Shown: positions 8,465 to 16,641 of the stretch, piece by piece | Numbering within the stretch: position 1 is the stretch's first letter | How the letters are laid out: each line of letters begins with the position of its first letter | Translations under genes and position numbers: made by a program | Notes under the pieces: generated by a model | Seen by the model: the letters and a program-made list of their open reading frames with translations, nothing else | What the model was told of the DNA's origin: nothing | Databases searched by the model: none | Assembly (NCBI RefSeq): GCF_017876545.1 | Contig: NZ_JAGIOD010000001.1 | Coordinates: forward strand, 1,922,001-1,986,000 | Length of the DNA: 64,000 nt | Direction of reading: 5' to 3' | From: Brachybacterium sacelli | Lineage (GTDB): Bacteria; Actinomycetota; Actinomycetes; Actinomycetales; Dermabacteraceae

Positions 8465-9363
8465 GCCGGGACCTTCTCGCGCGCCGACTGGGTCGGCCGG
8501 CTCCGAGAACTGAGCGCGGTGACGATCCACAGCGCCAGCCCGATCGACCCGGCGAGCAGCGCGCCGCCCCCGAGAACGGGAGTCAGCGCGGCGAAGGAGG
8601 TTCCGGACCGGAAATTCTCACCGGACGCGGCTCCCACGGTGAGGCTCATCGAGGAGGTCACCTCCAGTGACCTGAGCACCGTCGCGAGGTGCAGGAGCAG
8701 GGCTCCGGTCGCGATGCGGGCGACGTTCGTGCTCCGCAATCGGCGCCGGGCGATGTCCGCCTCGACGTCCTCGGTGTGGGGAGGGCGGGCGATGCCGGCC
8801 AGCGCGGCGACTGCGGCCGCGAGCAGGATGATGACAGCGATCAACGGACCCACGGAGTGGTGCCATCCGTAGATGTTGGTCGCGGAACCTCCAGGGCCCA
8901 GTTCGATCACGTACCGCGTGAACTGACCGGCTTCGTCGCGCTCCGAGGCGAGACCTGCAGCGACGGTGACGGCGACGACGATACCCAGCACGATCAGGGT
9001 GATCGCGATCCAGATCCGGTCGAGGAACGAGAACCAGGTGCGCGGAGTCAGCTGGGCACCGCTGGAACGCCCGCTGCGAGAAGGGATCCCGAGGGTGAGG
9101 ACCACGAGGATTCCGAGCAGCACGGGGAGGAGATAGCGAATCGCCGAGAACACGTCCCACGGGTAAGCAGGGATAGGGATCACGAAGACCGCGGCCATCG
9201 CGGACAGCGTGAAGGCCGTCATCACCAGTGACGACGTCCCCGCCGCCGTGGCGGTCAGCACCGCGTGGCGGCGATCGAGGCGAGGGCGTCTCGCGCGCCC
9301 GGCGAGCCAGAACGGCACCGCGCAGACGATGCCCACGAGCGTGGGAGCGAGCAGGTACCACAT
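8461..9363 (-). CDS. Multi-pass membrane protein of unknown function
   Basis: I do not recognise this 300-residue protein. It shows about seven hydrophobic segments (near residues 2-20, 36-62, 75-92, 115-138, 170-190, 215-232 and 265-285), the first starting at the N terminus (MWYLLAPTLVGIV). A polar stretch rich in Arg, Asp and Glu (around SERDEAGQFTRY and HTEDVEADIARRR) would lie on either side of the membrane. It heads a two-gene operon with the YtrA-type repressor, which overlaps its stop. By analogy with other YtrA operons it may respond to envelope stress or cell-wall antibiotics, but nothing in the sequence shows this directly. GAGGGA precedes the ATG. Confidence 0.75.
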   Translation of the reverse strand: MWYLLAPTLVGIVCAVPFWLAGRARRPRLDRRHAVLTATAAGTSSLVMTAFTLSAMAAVFVIPIPAYPWDVFSAIRYLLPVLLGILVVLTLGIPSRSGRSSGAQLTPRTWFSFLDRIWIAITLIVLGIVVAVTVAAGLASERDEAGQFTRYVIELGPGGSATNIYGWHHSVGPLIAVIILLAAAVAALAGIARPPHTEDVEADIARRRLRSTNVARIATGALLLHLATVLRSLEVTSSMSLTVGAASGENFRSGTSFAALTPVLGGGALLAGSIGLALWIVTALSSRSRPTQSAREKVPA

Positions 9364-9378
9364 GAGATCCCTCGATCC

Positions 9379-9408
9379 GTATCAGTTGACTGACACAAAC
9401 CGTATCAG
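9379..9408 (-). promoter_or_regulatory. Palindromic operator before the YtrA-type operon
   Basis: GTATCAGTTGACTGACAC (9379-9396) is an 18-base inverted repeat with 7 of 8 arm bases matching. A second copy of the half-site, CCGTATCAG, recurs at 9400-9408 (the first copy is 9377-9385). It ends 15-45 bases upstream of the operon's ATG, where a GntR repressor would be expected to bind. Confidence 0.55.
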
Positions 9409-9440
9409 GGAAATGGTACGCCGGGGTCCCTATGTCGGGC

Positions 9441-10181
9441 TCAGCGCTCCGTCGGCTCGACCCGCCGCTCACCGGCGCGCACCGCGAAGGGTAGATGGTT
9501 GCCCGCGGGCGGGCGCGGGCAGGTGCCCCAGAGGCTGAAGGCCGAGGGGAAGTTCAGCGCCCGGTTGAGGTCCACGCGGATCCGGGACCCGTCGAGCTCC
9601 GCCGTGACCTGGCGCCAGTCGGCGCTGTCGGTCTCGGAGGTCCCGTCGGTGAACAGGAGCGAGGAGTCGCCGGTCAGCGTCATCTCGACCGGGCCGCTCG
9701 GGGTCTCGAGGGTGGCGATGCCGGGGGAGGGGAGCTCCTGCTCGAGCCACGCCAGAGCCGAGCCGACCGTGACCGTGGTGGGCTCCCGCCGCCAGGTGCC
9801 CTCCAGCACAGCCGCCGGATCGTAGGGGTAGGTGGGGACCCCGGTGAACCCGGTGCGGCGCGGGGCCGCGGGATTCATGAGGCGCAGCCCGGTGCGTCCG
9901 CCGCGATGGATCACCTCGACCTGCACGTCGTCGCCGAATCGCGCCAGGCGCAGGTCCTCACGGCTGCCGTCCAGGACCTCGAGCTCCTCGGTACCCCCGG
10001 AGACGCCGAGCCGTCCACCCTCGAGGCGGTACTGGCCGGGCAGGCCCTCGACGGATCGTTCGACCTTGGCCGGCTCGATCCAGTGCAGCGCCACCTGGGC
10101 CAGGACGCCGTGGCGCGCGGCGAGCGCCTCCTCGCGGCGGTGGCGGAACTCCTGCCAGGCGGTCTCGCCGGCGGCGTTCAT
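9441..10181 (-). CDS. DUF1684 family protein
   Basis: A 246-residue cytoplasmic protein of the DUF1684 family. Typical features are the early WHxxR-like segment WQEFRHRREEALAARHG and the conserved block DLNRALNFPSAF followed by GTCPRPPAGNHLPFAV and AGE near the C terminus. The family is widespread in actinobacteria and Bacteroidetes and has no firmly known reaction. The ATG at 10181 was chosen because the family begins with this helix; the upstream in-frame extension is Arg/Ser-rich. It lies 16 bases after the small monooxygenase-fold gene on the same strand, so the two are probably co-transcribed. Confidence 0.85.
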   Translation of the reverse strand: MNAAGETAWQEFRHRREEALAARHGVLAQVALHWIEPAKVERSVEGLPGQYRLEGGRLGVSGGTEELEVLDGSREDLRLARFGDDVQVEVIHRGGRTGLRLMNPAAPRRTGFTGVPTYPYDPAAVLEGTWRREPTTVTVGSALAWLEQELPSPGIATLETPSGPVEMTLTGDSSLLFTDGTSETDSADWRQVTAELDGSRIRVDLNRALNFPSAFSLWGTCPRPPAGNHLPFAVRAGERRVEPTER

Positions 10182-10197
10182 CGGATCGTCCCGCCGC

Positions 10198-10509
10198 TCA
10201 GAGCGCGCCCTGCTCGGCGGTTCCCGCCGGGAGCGGGGACATGCGCGTGACCAGGGTCGGCTTCTCGACGAAGCCCTCGATGTCGGCATTGAGGGTCGCC
10301 ACGGCCTCGCCGACGGAATGGGCGTCGAGGTCCTCCGCGCTGGTCCACTTCTCGATCATGGTGATGGTGCCGTCCTCGGCGTCATGGATGGAGTACAGCT
10401 CGCATCCCTGCTCGCCGTGGACGGCCTCGATGCCGCGGCGCATCGCCTCGGCGAGCTGCTGCTTCTTGCCTTCGGCGGGGTAGAACACGGCGGTGACGAT
10501 GACGGTCAT
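10198..10509 (-). CDS. Antibiotic biosynthesis monooxygenase (ABM) domain protein
   Basis: A 103-residue single-domain protein with the ferredoxin-like ABM fold: VIVTAVFYPAEGKKQQLAEAM, EQGCELYSIHD, and MIEKWTSAEDLDAH leading to the last strand. Members include quinol monooxygenases such as YgiN and many uncharacterised proteins; they act as dimers and need no cofactor in several known cases. The central ExW motif (EKW) is kept. It is the first gene of a probable pair with the DUF1684 protein and follows the sugar ABC operon by 86 bases, so it might be a distal member of that operon. Confidence 0.85.
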   Translation of the reverse strand: MTVIVTAVFYPAEGKKQQLAEAMRRGIEAVHGEQGCELYSIHDAEDGTITMIEKWTSAEDLDAHSVGEAVATLNADIEGFVEKPTLVTRMSPLPAGTAEQGAL

Positions 10510-10595
10510 CAGGGACTCCTTCTGCTCGGGGCTCCGAAACTACCAAGCCCGGTGACGTCGGTGCACGCAGGACCACGGGAGGCGGACGCTGCGCA

Positions 10596-11480
10596 TCAGC
10601 CCCGCACCGCGCCGGCGGTGATGCCTGCGACGAACCAGCGCTGCAGCAGCACGTACGCCACGATCATCGGGATCGACGCGATGATCACGCCCGCGAACAG
10701 CACCGGGTAGTTCGTCGTGTACTCGCCCTTGAAGTCCAGCAGCGCCTTGGGGAGCGTGGCCTTGTCCGGGTCGGAGATGAACAGCAACGGGTACAGCAGA
10801 TCGTTCCAGTGCATGACGAACAGGAAGATCGCCACCGCCGCCAGCGACGGGGTGGACAGCGGCAGCGCGATCCGCCAGTACAGCTGCCAGGTGCTCGCCC
10901 CGTCGATCTCGGCCGCCTCGAACAGCTCACCGGGCAGGGTGCGGAAGAAACCGGTGAGGATGAAGATCGCCACCGAGCAGGTCACCGCGATGTTGATGAG
11001 GATCAACCCGAGCAGGGAGTTGGTCAGGCCCAGCTGATCGAAGATCACGTACTGCGGGATCATCGCCACCTGCGCGGGCACCGCCAGCCCCAGGGAGAAC
11101 CCGGCGAACAGCACCAGGCCCAGCCGGCCGCCGATCCGGGCGATGGAGAACGCCGCCCAGCTGGCCACGACCAGCGTGGTCACCACCGACACGGAGGTCA
11201 CCAGCACCGAATTGACGAAGCTGATGCCGATCCGGCCGCCGCGCAGCAGTTCGGTGAAGTTCGCCAGCGACGGGTTCGGCGGCAGACCGAAGGGGTCCGC
11301 GTACATCTGCTGCGAGGTCTTCAGCGCGGTGAGCACCACGACCACCAGCGGTACCGCGACGAGCAGCGCGTACACGGCCAGCAGCAGCCCGCGCGGCAGA
11401 CCCGACCAGTCGAGCAGGACGCGGCGCCGACGCTCCCTGCGGGGCCTGGGGGTGTCGGGTGCGGTGGGGGCGGGGCTCAT
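10596..11480 (-). CDS. Carbohydrate ABC transporter permease, MalG type
   Basis: A 294-residue inner-membrane permease with six predicted transmembrane helices and the cytoplasmic EAA loop (ELFEAAEIDGASTWQLYWRIALP) that docks the ATPase. The N terminus is a short basic segment, PRRERRRR. Its ATG overlaps the stop of the upstream MalF-type permease (ATGA). No ATPase gene is present; in actinobacteria one shared MsiK-type ATPase commonly serves several such importers, and that would be needed here. The sugar is unknown. Confidence 0.92.
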   Translation of the reverse strand: MSPAPTAPDTPRPRRERRRRVLLDWSGLPRGLLLAVYALLVAVPLVVVVLTALKTSQQMYADPFGLPPNPSLANFTELLRGGRIGISFVNSVLVTSVSVVTTLVVASWAAFSIARIGGRLGLVLFAGFSLGLAVPAQVAMIPQYVIFDQLGLTNSLLGLILINIAVTCSVAIFILTGFFRTLPGELFEAAEIDGASTWQLYWRIALPLSTPSLAAVAIFLFVMHWNDLLYPLLFISDPDKATLPKALLDFKGEYTTNYPVLFAGVIIASIPMIVAYVLLQRWFVAGITAGAVRG

Positions 11481-12388
11481 CGGTTGCTGCCTCCCGAGGC
11501 GAGGGAGACGGCGCGGCGCTGCAGGAGCGTGATCGCGGCGATGATCACCATGAAGATCACCGACTGCGCCGCCGCGTAGCCCATCTCGAAGTTGCGGAAG
11601 GCCGAGTCGTAGATCAACGTCGCGAGGATCTCGGTGGCATGGTTCGGGCCACCGCCGGTGGAGGCGATGATCAGGTCGAAGGCCTTGAAGGACTGGATCG
11701 TGGTGTAGGCGACGACGATCACCGTGGCGGGCTGCACCAGCGGGAAGGTGAGGTGGCGGAACTTCTGCCAGCGTCCGGCACCGTCGAGGGCCGCGGCGTC
11801 GTAGAGCTCCTGCGGGATCTGCTGGAGGCCGGCGATGTAGACCACCATCATCTGCCCCGCGTGGAACCAGATCTGCACCAGGGCGAGGTAGTAGATCGCC
11901 ATCTGCTGATCGCCCAGCCACGGCTGCTGCCACGAACCGAGCCCCACGGCCAGCAGCAGACGGTTGGCGAGCCCGAACGTCGGGTCGTAGACGAAACTCC
12001 AGATGAAGGCGACCGCCACCGAGGACAGCACGGTGGGGAAGAAGAACAACGCGCGCAGGGCGATCGAGATCCGGGTGCTGCGCAGCAGGGCCACCGCCAG
12101 CGCGAGGGACAGGATCGTCTGTCCGATCACCACCACCAGCATGAAAGCCAGCGAGTTGCCGACCGCCCGGGCGAAGACCGAATCGCCCGTGATCAAGGTC
12201 CGGTAGTTCTCCAGCCCCACCCACGAGAAGTCGGCCGAGAGCCCGTCCCAGTCCGTGATCGAGAACTGGAAGGCCTGCACCGTCGGCCACAGCACGAACC
12301 AGACGTAGACCACGGCCGCCGGGATCAGCAGCGCGATCAGCGTGGGGTCCAGGCGCCGGAACGGCCGACGGCGGTGCCCCCGGCTCAG
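11477..12388 (-). CDS. Carbohydrate ABC transporter permease, MalF type, probable CTG start
   Basis: A 303-residue permease, partner of the MalG-type protein. It has six hydrophobic segments and the EAA-like loop QELYDAAALDGAGRWQKFRHLTFP. The reading frame is open far upstream, inside the binding-protein gene, but contains no ATG, GTG or TTG between that gene's coding end and the first membrane helix. The best start is CTG at 12388-12386, which overlaps the upstream stop as CTGA and follows GAGGAG by five bases, giving LSRGHRRRPFRRLDPT as the N terminus. Starting later at a GTG near residue 26 would delete much of helix 1. Product assignment is secure; the start is inferred. Confidence 0.88.
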   Translation of the reverse strand: MSRGHRRRPFRRLDPTLIALLIPAAVVYVWFVLWPTVQAFQFSITDWDGLSADFSWVGLENYRTLITGDSVFARAVGNSLAFMLVVVIGQTILSLALAVALLRSTRISIALRALFFFPTVLSSVAVAFIWSFVYDPTFGLANRLLLAVGLGSWQQPWLGDQQMAIYYLALVQIWFHAGQMMVVYIAGLQQIPQELYDAAALDGAGRWQKFRHLTFPLVQPATVIVVAYTTIQSFKAFDLIIASTGGGPNHATEILATLIYDSAFRNFEMGYAAAQSVIFMVIIAAITLLQRRAVSLASGGSNR

Positions 12389-13698
12389 AGCTTCTCCTCG
12401 ACCAGCGCCTGCGCCTCCTCGGCCGCCTGCTCCGGGCTGGTCCCGGTGGCGACCGCGACCAGGGAGTTCTCGACGGCGGAGCGGATGTCGAGGTCGATGA
12501 ACTGGAATCGCGGTGCCAGCAGTGTGTTGCGGGTCTGCCAGGGGGCCAGCGCCTGCAGGTCGGGGTTCTCGTACTCGACGTCCTTGACGGTGACGTGCTG
12601 TGTGGTGCCGTCGCCGTAGGCGGCGGCGTGGACCGGGTCGGAGAGGAACTCGATCCAGGCTGCCGCCCCCTCGGGGTTCTTCGCCTGGGAATTCACCCCG
12701 AGGATGAACGTGGAGTTGAAGATGCCCTCGTAGGTGGGCTCCTCGCCGGCGGCGTTGGTCATCACCGGGGAGAGGTCGAGGGCGAACTCGGCGCCGGCGG
12801 AGCGCACCTGGCCGATCTGGTAGCTGCCGGTGGGCAGGATCGCGGCCTTCTCCTGCGTGAACAGGGACAGCACGCCGTCGATCCCGGAGCCGGAGAAGTT
12901 GTCCTGGAAGTAGCCCGAGAGCTCCTGGAACTGGGTGAGGCAGGTGATCCACCAGTCGTCGGTGGCCCGGTACTGTCCGGACTCGATCTTCGCGAACATC
13001 TCCGCATCCGGCCCGTTGTTCATGACCAGCGAGTTGATGATCTGGAAGGCGCTGGCCGGGTCGTTCCCCGGCCAGGCGATCGGGGTCACCCCGCTCCCTG
13101 CGAGCTTGTCCAGCAGGTCCAGGTAGGCGTCCCAGTCGCCCGGGACCTCCGAGACGCCGGCCTTCTCGGCGAGGTCGATGTTCAGCAGCGGCATGTTGAA
13201 CACCAGCTGGTAGGGCAGGCCCAGCTGCGTGCCCTCGTACTGGCCGGGACCGATCAGATCCCCCTGGTAGTCCTCCAGGTACGGCACGTCCGACATGTCG
13301 GTGAAGATGCCGAGGTCCGCGAACTGGTCCAGCTGGGTGCCGCGGAACGCGGTGAGCACGTCGCCGATCTCGCCGTCACGGGCCTTCTGCGCGGCGGTCG
13401 ACTGGTACTGCTCGGAGGGATCGATGGTCTGCTCGAGGGTGACCCCGTCGTGCTGCGCGGAGAACTCGGCGGCGAGCTCCTCCAGCACCGCTTTGTCCTC
13501 GCTGCGCCAGTGGTAGAAGTTCACGGTGCCGCTGACGTCGCCACCCGGATCCGGGGCGGCGGTGGCGCCGCCGGAGCCGCTGCCCGGCCCGCCGCAGGCC
13601 GCCAGGGCTGCGCCGGTGCCGGCCGCGCCGAGTGCGGTGAGCACGCTGCGGCGGCCGGGGCCGCGACCGGGCGAGGGGAGATGCTGAGCAGGGGTCAT
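12385..13698 (-). CDS. Extracellular sugar-binding lipoprotein of ABC transporter
   Basis: A 437-residue family-1-type solute-binding protein. The N terminus has a twin-arginine-like GRRSVL followed by a hydrophobic stretch and the lipobox LAAC with Cys35, then a Gly/Ser-rich linker, so it should be an envelope lipoprotein. The body carries typical sugar-binding-protein motifs such as VNFYHWRSEDKAVLEELAAEF, LPYQLVFNMPLLNI, LPTGSYQIGQV and AAAWIEFLSDP. It follows the SsuD-like monooxygenase by 60 bases and is coupled to the permeases. The ligand cannot be read; the monooxygenase neighbour raises the possibility of a sulfonated sugar or related compound. Confidence 0.92.
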   Translation of the reverse strand: MTPAQHLPSPGRGPGRRSVLTALGAAGTGAALAACGGPGSGSGGATAAPDPGGDVSGTVNFYHWRSEDKAVLEELAAEFSAQHDGVTLEQTIDPSEQYQSTAAQKARDGEIGDVLTAFRGTQLDQFADLGIFTDMSDVPYLEDYQGDLIGPGQYEGTQLGLPYQLVFNMPLLNIDLAEKAGVSEVPGDWDAYLDLLDKLAGSGVTPIAWPGNDPASAFQIINSLVMNNGPDAEMFAKIESGQYRATDDWWITCLTQFQELSGYFQDNFSGSGIDGVLSLFTQEKAAILPTGSYQIGQVRSAGAEFALDLSPVMTNAAGEEPTYEGIFNSTFILGVNSQAKNPEGAAAWIEFLSDPVHAAAYGDGTTQHVTVKDVEYENPDLQALAPWQTRNTLLAPRFQFIDLDIRSAVENSLVAVATGTSPEQAAEEAQALVEEKL

Positions 13699-13758
13699 GG
13701 GGTCTCCGAGCGGGGAATGAGAACGGAAGAGGCGGGAGCGACGGGCGGGTCGGGGCTC

Positions 13759-14886
13759 TCAGGCCTCGGCGGCGAGCGGGGCGGTGGATCCCAGACGCTC
13801 GCGCACGCGGGGGATGACCTCCCGGCCCACTCGCAGCGCCTCGTCCCGGTGGGGGTAGCTGGAGAGGATGAACTCGTCGATGCCGAGCTCCGCGTACTCC
13901 ACGAGCCGTTCGGCCACCTCGTCGTGCGAGCCCACCAGCGCCGTGCCGACGCCCTCGCGCATGAGCCCGATCCCGGACCACAGGTTCGGGCCGACGACGA
14001 GATCCGAGACGTCCTGGGGGAGCTCGGTGCCGTGCAGCGCGCCCATCCGGGCCTGGCCGACGGAGTCCATCGAGGCCTTGTGCTGCTGCACCGCGGCCAC
14101 CGCCTCAGCGTCGAAGCCGGACTGGATGTCCGCGGCGACCTGCCAGGCCTCCTCGGCGGTGTCGCGGGAGATGACATGGATGCGCAGCCCGAAGTCGAGC
14201 TCGCGTCCGGCCGCCGCGGCGGCGGTGCGGACCGTGCCGATACGCTCGGCGATGTCGGCGAGCGGCTCGCCCCACAGCAGGTAGGTGTCCGCCTGGGCGG
14301 CCGCGACCTCGACGGCCTTCGGGGAGGCGCCGCCGAAGAACAGCGGGACCCGGGAGGTGCCGGGCTCGACCAGCTGCGCGCCGACCAGGTGCAGATGGCG
14401 GCCCTCGATGTCCACCTGCTCGCCCTGGAGGAGCGGACGGATCGCCTGCAGCGCCTCCTCGGTGATGTCGTAGCGCTCGTCGTGCGGGACGTGCACCCCG
14501 TAGCCGGCCTGCTCGGCGGGGTTCCCGCCGGTGACGACGTTGAGGATGATCCGTCCGTCGTGCAGCCGGCGGAAGGTGTCCGCCTGCTGCGCCACCAGGG
14601 TGGCCGACTGCAGACTGGGCCGCAGGGCGACGATGAAGGAGAGGTGCTCGGTGCGGGCCGCGATCGCGGAGCACAGCACCCAGGGGTCCGGGCAGCCGAT
14701 GCCGACGGGGGTCAGGGCCCCGTGGAAGCCGGCCTGCTCGGCGGCCAGGGCGACCTCGGTCAGGAAGTCCACCAGGCCGTGCTCGGTCGTGGCCTCGCGC
14801 TCACGGGCGACGGGCCCGGGGGCCATGGATTCCCCGCGCGGCGGCAGGAACCAGTGGAAGCGGGGGGTGACGTGCGCGTCGGTCAT
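13759..14886 (-). CDS. LLM-class flavin-dependent monooxygenase, SsuD-like
   Basis: A 375-residue bacterial-luciferase-like monooxygenase close in length and motifs to alkanesulfonate monooxygenase SsuD (about 380). It begins FHWFLPPRGES and contains LRPSLQSATLVAQQADTFRR, ILNVVTGGNPAEQAGYG, HLHLVGAQLVEPGTS, PLFFGGASPKAVEVAA, and a C-terminal VGSHDEVAERLVEYAELGIDEFILS. Such enzymes use FMNH2 and O2 to cleave a C-S bond and release sulfite. No flavin reductase gene is adjacent. AAGGAATGAGG precedes the ATG. Its place at the head of a sugar-type ABC operon resembles sulfoquinovose monooxygenase loci, but other sulfonates or LLM substrates are equally possible. Confidence 0.85.
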   Translation of the reverse strand: MTDAHVTPRFHWFLPPRGESMAPGPVAREREATTEHGLVDFLTEVALAAEQAGFHGALTPVGIGCPDPWVLCSAIAARTEHLSFIVALRPSLQSATLVAQQADTFRRLHDGRIILNVVTGGNPAEQAGYGVHVPHDERYDITEEALQAIRPLLQGEQVDIEGRHLHLVGAQLVEPGTSRVPLFFGGASPKAVEVAAAQADTYLLWGEPLADIAERIGTVRTAAAAAGRELDFGLRIHVISRDTAEEAWQVAADIQSGFDAEAVAAVQQHKASMDSVGQARMGALHGTELPQDVSDLVVGPNLWSGIGLMREGVGTALVGSHDEVAERLVEYAELGIDEFILSSYPHRDEALRVGREVIPRVRERLGSTAPLAAEA

Positions 14887-14964
14887 CGGGCCTCATTCCT
14901 TCGGCGGTGCGCGGCGGTGCTCGCGTCGGCGATCCTCCTGATCCTCCCAGGAGCCACATGAGGG

Positions 14965-14970
14965 ATTTTA
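14965..14970 (-). promoter_or_regulatory. Candidate -10 element for the monooxygenase/sugar ABC operon
   Basis: On the minus strand TAAAAT stands out in an otherwise GC-rich 153-base gap, about 80 bases upstream of the monooxygenase ATG. No clear -35 hexamer lies 17 bases before it. It suggests the operon has its own promoter, separate from the MFS gene upstream. Confidence 0.3.
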
Positions 14971-15039
14971 GGCGTGCGAGGCGGCGCGCGCAGACCGATC
15001 GCGGGTTCCGCCGGAGCTCGGCTCGAGCGGGAACGGTCC

Positions 15040-16623
15040 TCAGCGCAGGGCGGACGGGGCCACGGACGGCTGGGAGGGGTCCTCGCGGTTGACGGGACCT
15101 TCGAACAGCAGGATGGTCTCGTCGGCCGCCTTGCCGTTGGTCTCCGGCAGGAAGCGGCGCACGAACACGGCCCCCAGCAGGCACAGCACGGCGAAGATGA
15201 TCATCACCCAGGACAGCCCGAGCCCCTCCTGCAGCACGGGGAAGAAGAGCACCAGGGCGTAGTTCGACAACCAGTTCACGGACGCTGCGATCGCCGCGGC
15301 CCGGCCGCGCACCGCGGTCGGGAAGATCTCGCCCTGGATCAGCCAGCCGGTGCCGCCGACGCCGATCGCGAAGCTCGAGATGAACAGGGCGAAGGTGACC
15401 ATCAGCATGATCAGCTGAGGCGTCCCCGTGAGGGTCGCGTTCCCGATCGCGCCGATGACGAGGAACACGAGCATGCACGAGAAGCCGCCGATGGCGAGCT
15501 TGCGGCGGCCGAAGGTATCGATGTAGCGGAAGGCGAAGTAGGTCGCGACCACATTGACGATCGCGAGCACGCCGGCCGCCATCACCCCGGCGATCTCGGC
15601 CTGGACGGGATCGCCGCCCTCGGTGCCGAAGTACGGGCCCAGAAGTTCCGGTCCGTAGTAGAAGGCGACGTTGATGCCGGTGATCTGCTGGAAGACGAAG
15701 AACACGCAGACCACGACCAGGGCGCGGCGCACCGCCGGGGTCCACAGCGTGGTGTTCGCCAGGCGCCGCACGCGCTCCTGCACGGCCAGGGCCTCGGCGT
15801 GGACCTGCGCGGCGGTCACCTCGATGTCGAGCTTGCGCATCGCGGTGCGCACATCCTCCTCGCGCCCTCGTTCCAGCAGCCAGCGCGGCGACTCGGGCAT
15901 CCGAGCGCGCAGCAGCAGGGAGACGACCGCCGGGATGAAGCCGACGCCCAGCATGATCCGCCAGTCGACAGTGGTCGCGGAATCGGGGAACGCCTGCAGC
16001 AGGATCACGGCGACGACGTAGGCGCCGAGGATGCCGATCGTGATCATCCACTGCTGGATGATCGACAGCGCGCCGCGGCGCTTCTTCGGGGCGAACTCGG
16101 CGATGTAGGCGGTCGCGATCGCCGAGTCGGCCCCGATCGCCAGGCCGATGATGATGCGGCCGATGATCAGCGTGGTCGCCTCCGGGGCGAGCGCCGAGAC
16201 GAGCGAGCCGATCGCGAACAGCGCCGAGTCGGCCAGCAGCAGCGACTTGCGCCCGAAGCGGTCGGTCAGCGGGCCGGCGAGCAGCGCGCCTGCGCAGGAG
16301 CCGAGCGAGGCGCCGGCGACCGTGATCCCTGTGCCCCAGGCACCGAGGTCGAAGGGCAGGAACACCAGGGCCGAGCCGATGTTCGAGGAGTCGAAGCCGA
16401 ACAGGAAGCCGCCGATGGTGGCGAGGAGGGCGAGGTAGAGGTACAGCCCGCGCACGTCACGGCTGTCGAGGGCGGCCAGTACGCCGCCGCCCGGCGGACC
16501 GGCATCGGTGGCGGAGGAGGGGTCGGTGTGCTCCGAGGGGGTGTCGCCGACCTGTTCTGGATCGTTCTCCGGTGAATTCGACACGCCGGGAGGGTAGGCC
16601 CGGCGCGGGGTGACGTCAATCAC
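15040..16623 (-). CDS. MFS sugar transporter, SP family
   Basis: A proton-coupled sugar transporter with twelve predicted membrane helices in about 460 residues, after a long polar N terminus. Sugar-porter signatures are visible: DRFGRKSLLL after helix 2, PKKRRGALSIIQQ, PESPRWLLERGR after helix 6, QQITGINVAFYY in helix 7, and PAVRGR-like PTAVRGR and LPETNGK near the end. The start is uncertain: GTG at 16623 abuts a GAGG motif too closely, and a second GTG at 16584 has no clear ribosome-binding site. The UvrA-like gene ends 18 bases upstream on the same strand. The substrate is not evident. Confidence 0.9.
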   Translation of the reverse strand: MIDVTPRRAYPPGVSNSPENDPEQVGDTPSEHTDPSSATDAGPPGGGVLAALDSRDVRGLYLYLALLATIGGFLFGFDSSNIGSALVFLPFDLGAWGTGITVAGASLGSCAGALLAGPLTDRFGRKSLLLADSALFAIGSLVSALAPEATTLIIGRIIIGLAIGADSAIATAYIAEFAPKKRRGALSIIQQWMITIGILGAYVVAVILLQAFPDSATTVDWRIMLGVGFIPAVVSLLLRARMPESPRWLLERGREEDVRTAMRKLDIEVTAAQVHAEALAVQERVRRLANTTLWTPAVRRALVVVCVFFVFQQITGINVAFYYGPELLGPYFGTEGGDPVQAEIAGVMAAGVLAIVNVVATYFAFRYIDTFGRRKLAIGGFSCMLVFLVIGAIGNATLTGTPQLIMLMVTFALFISSFAIGVGGTGWLIQGEIFPTAVRGRAAAIAASVNWLSNYALVLFFPVLQEGLGLSWVMIIFAVLCLLGAVFVRRFLPETNGKAADETILLFEGPVNREDPSQPSVAPSALR

Positions 16624-16641
16624 CCTCGGTGACGGGGGAGG

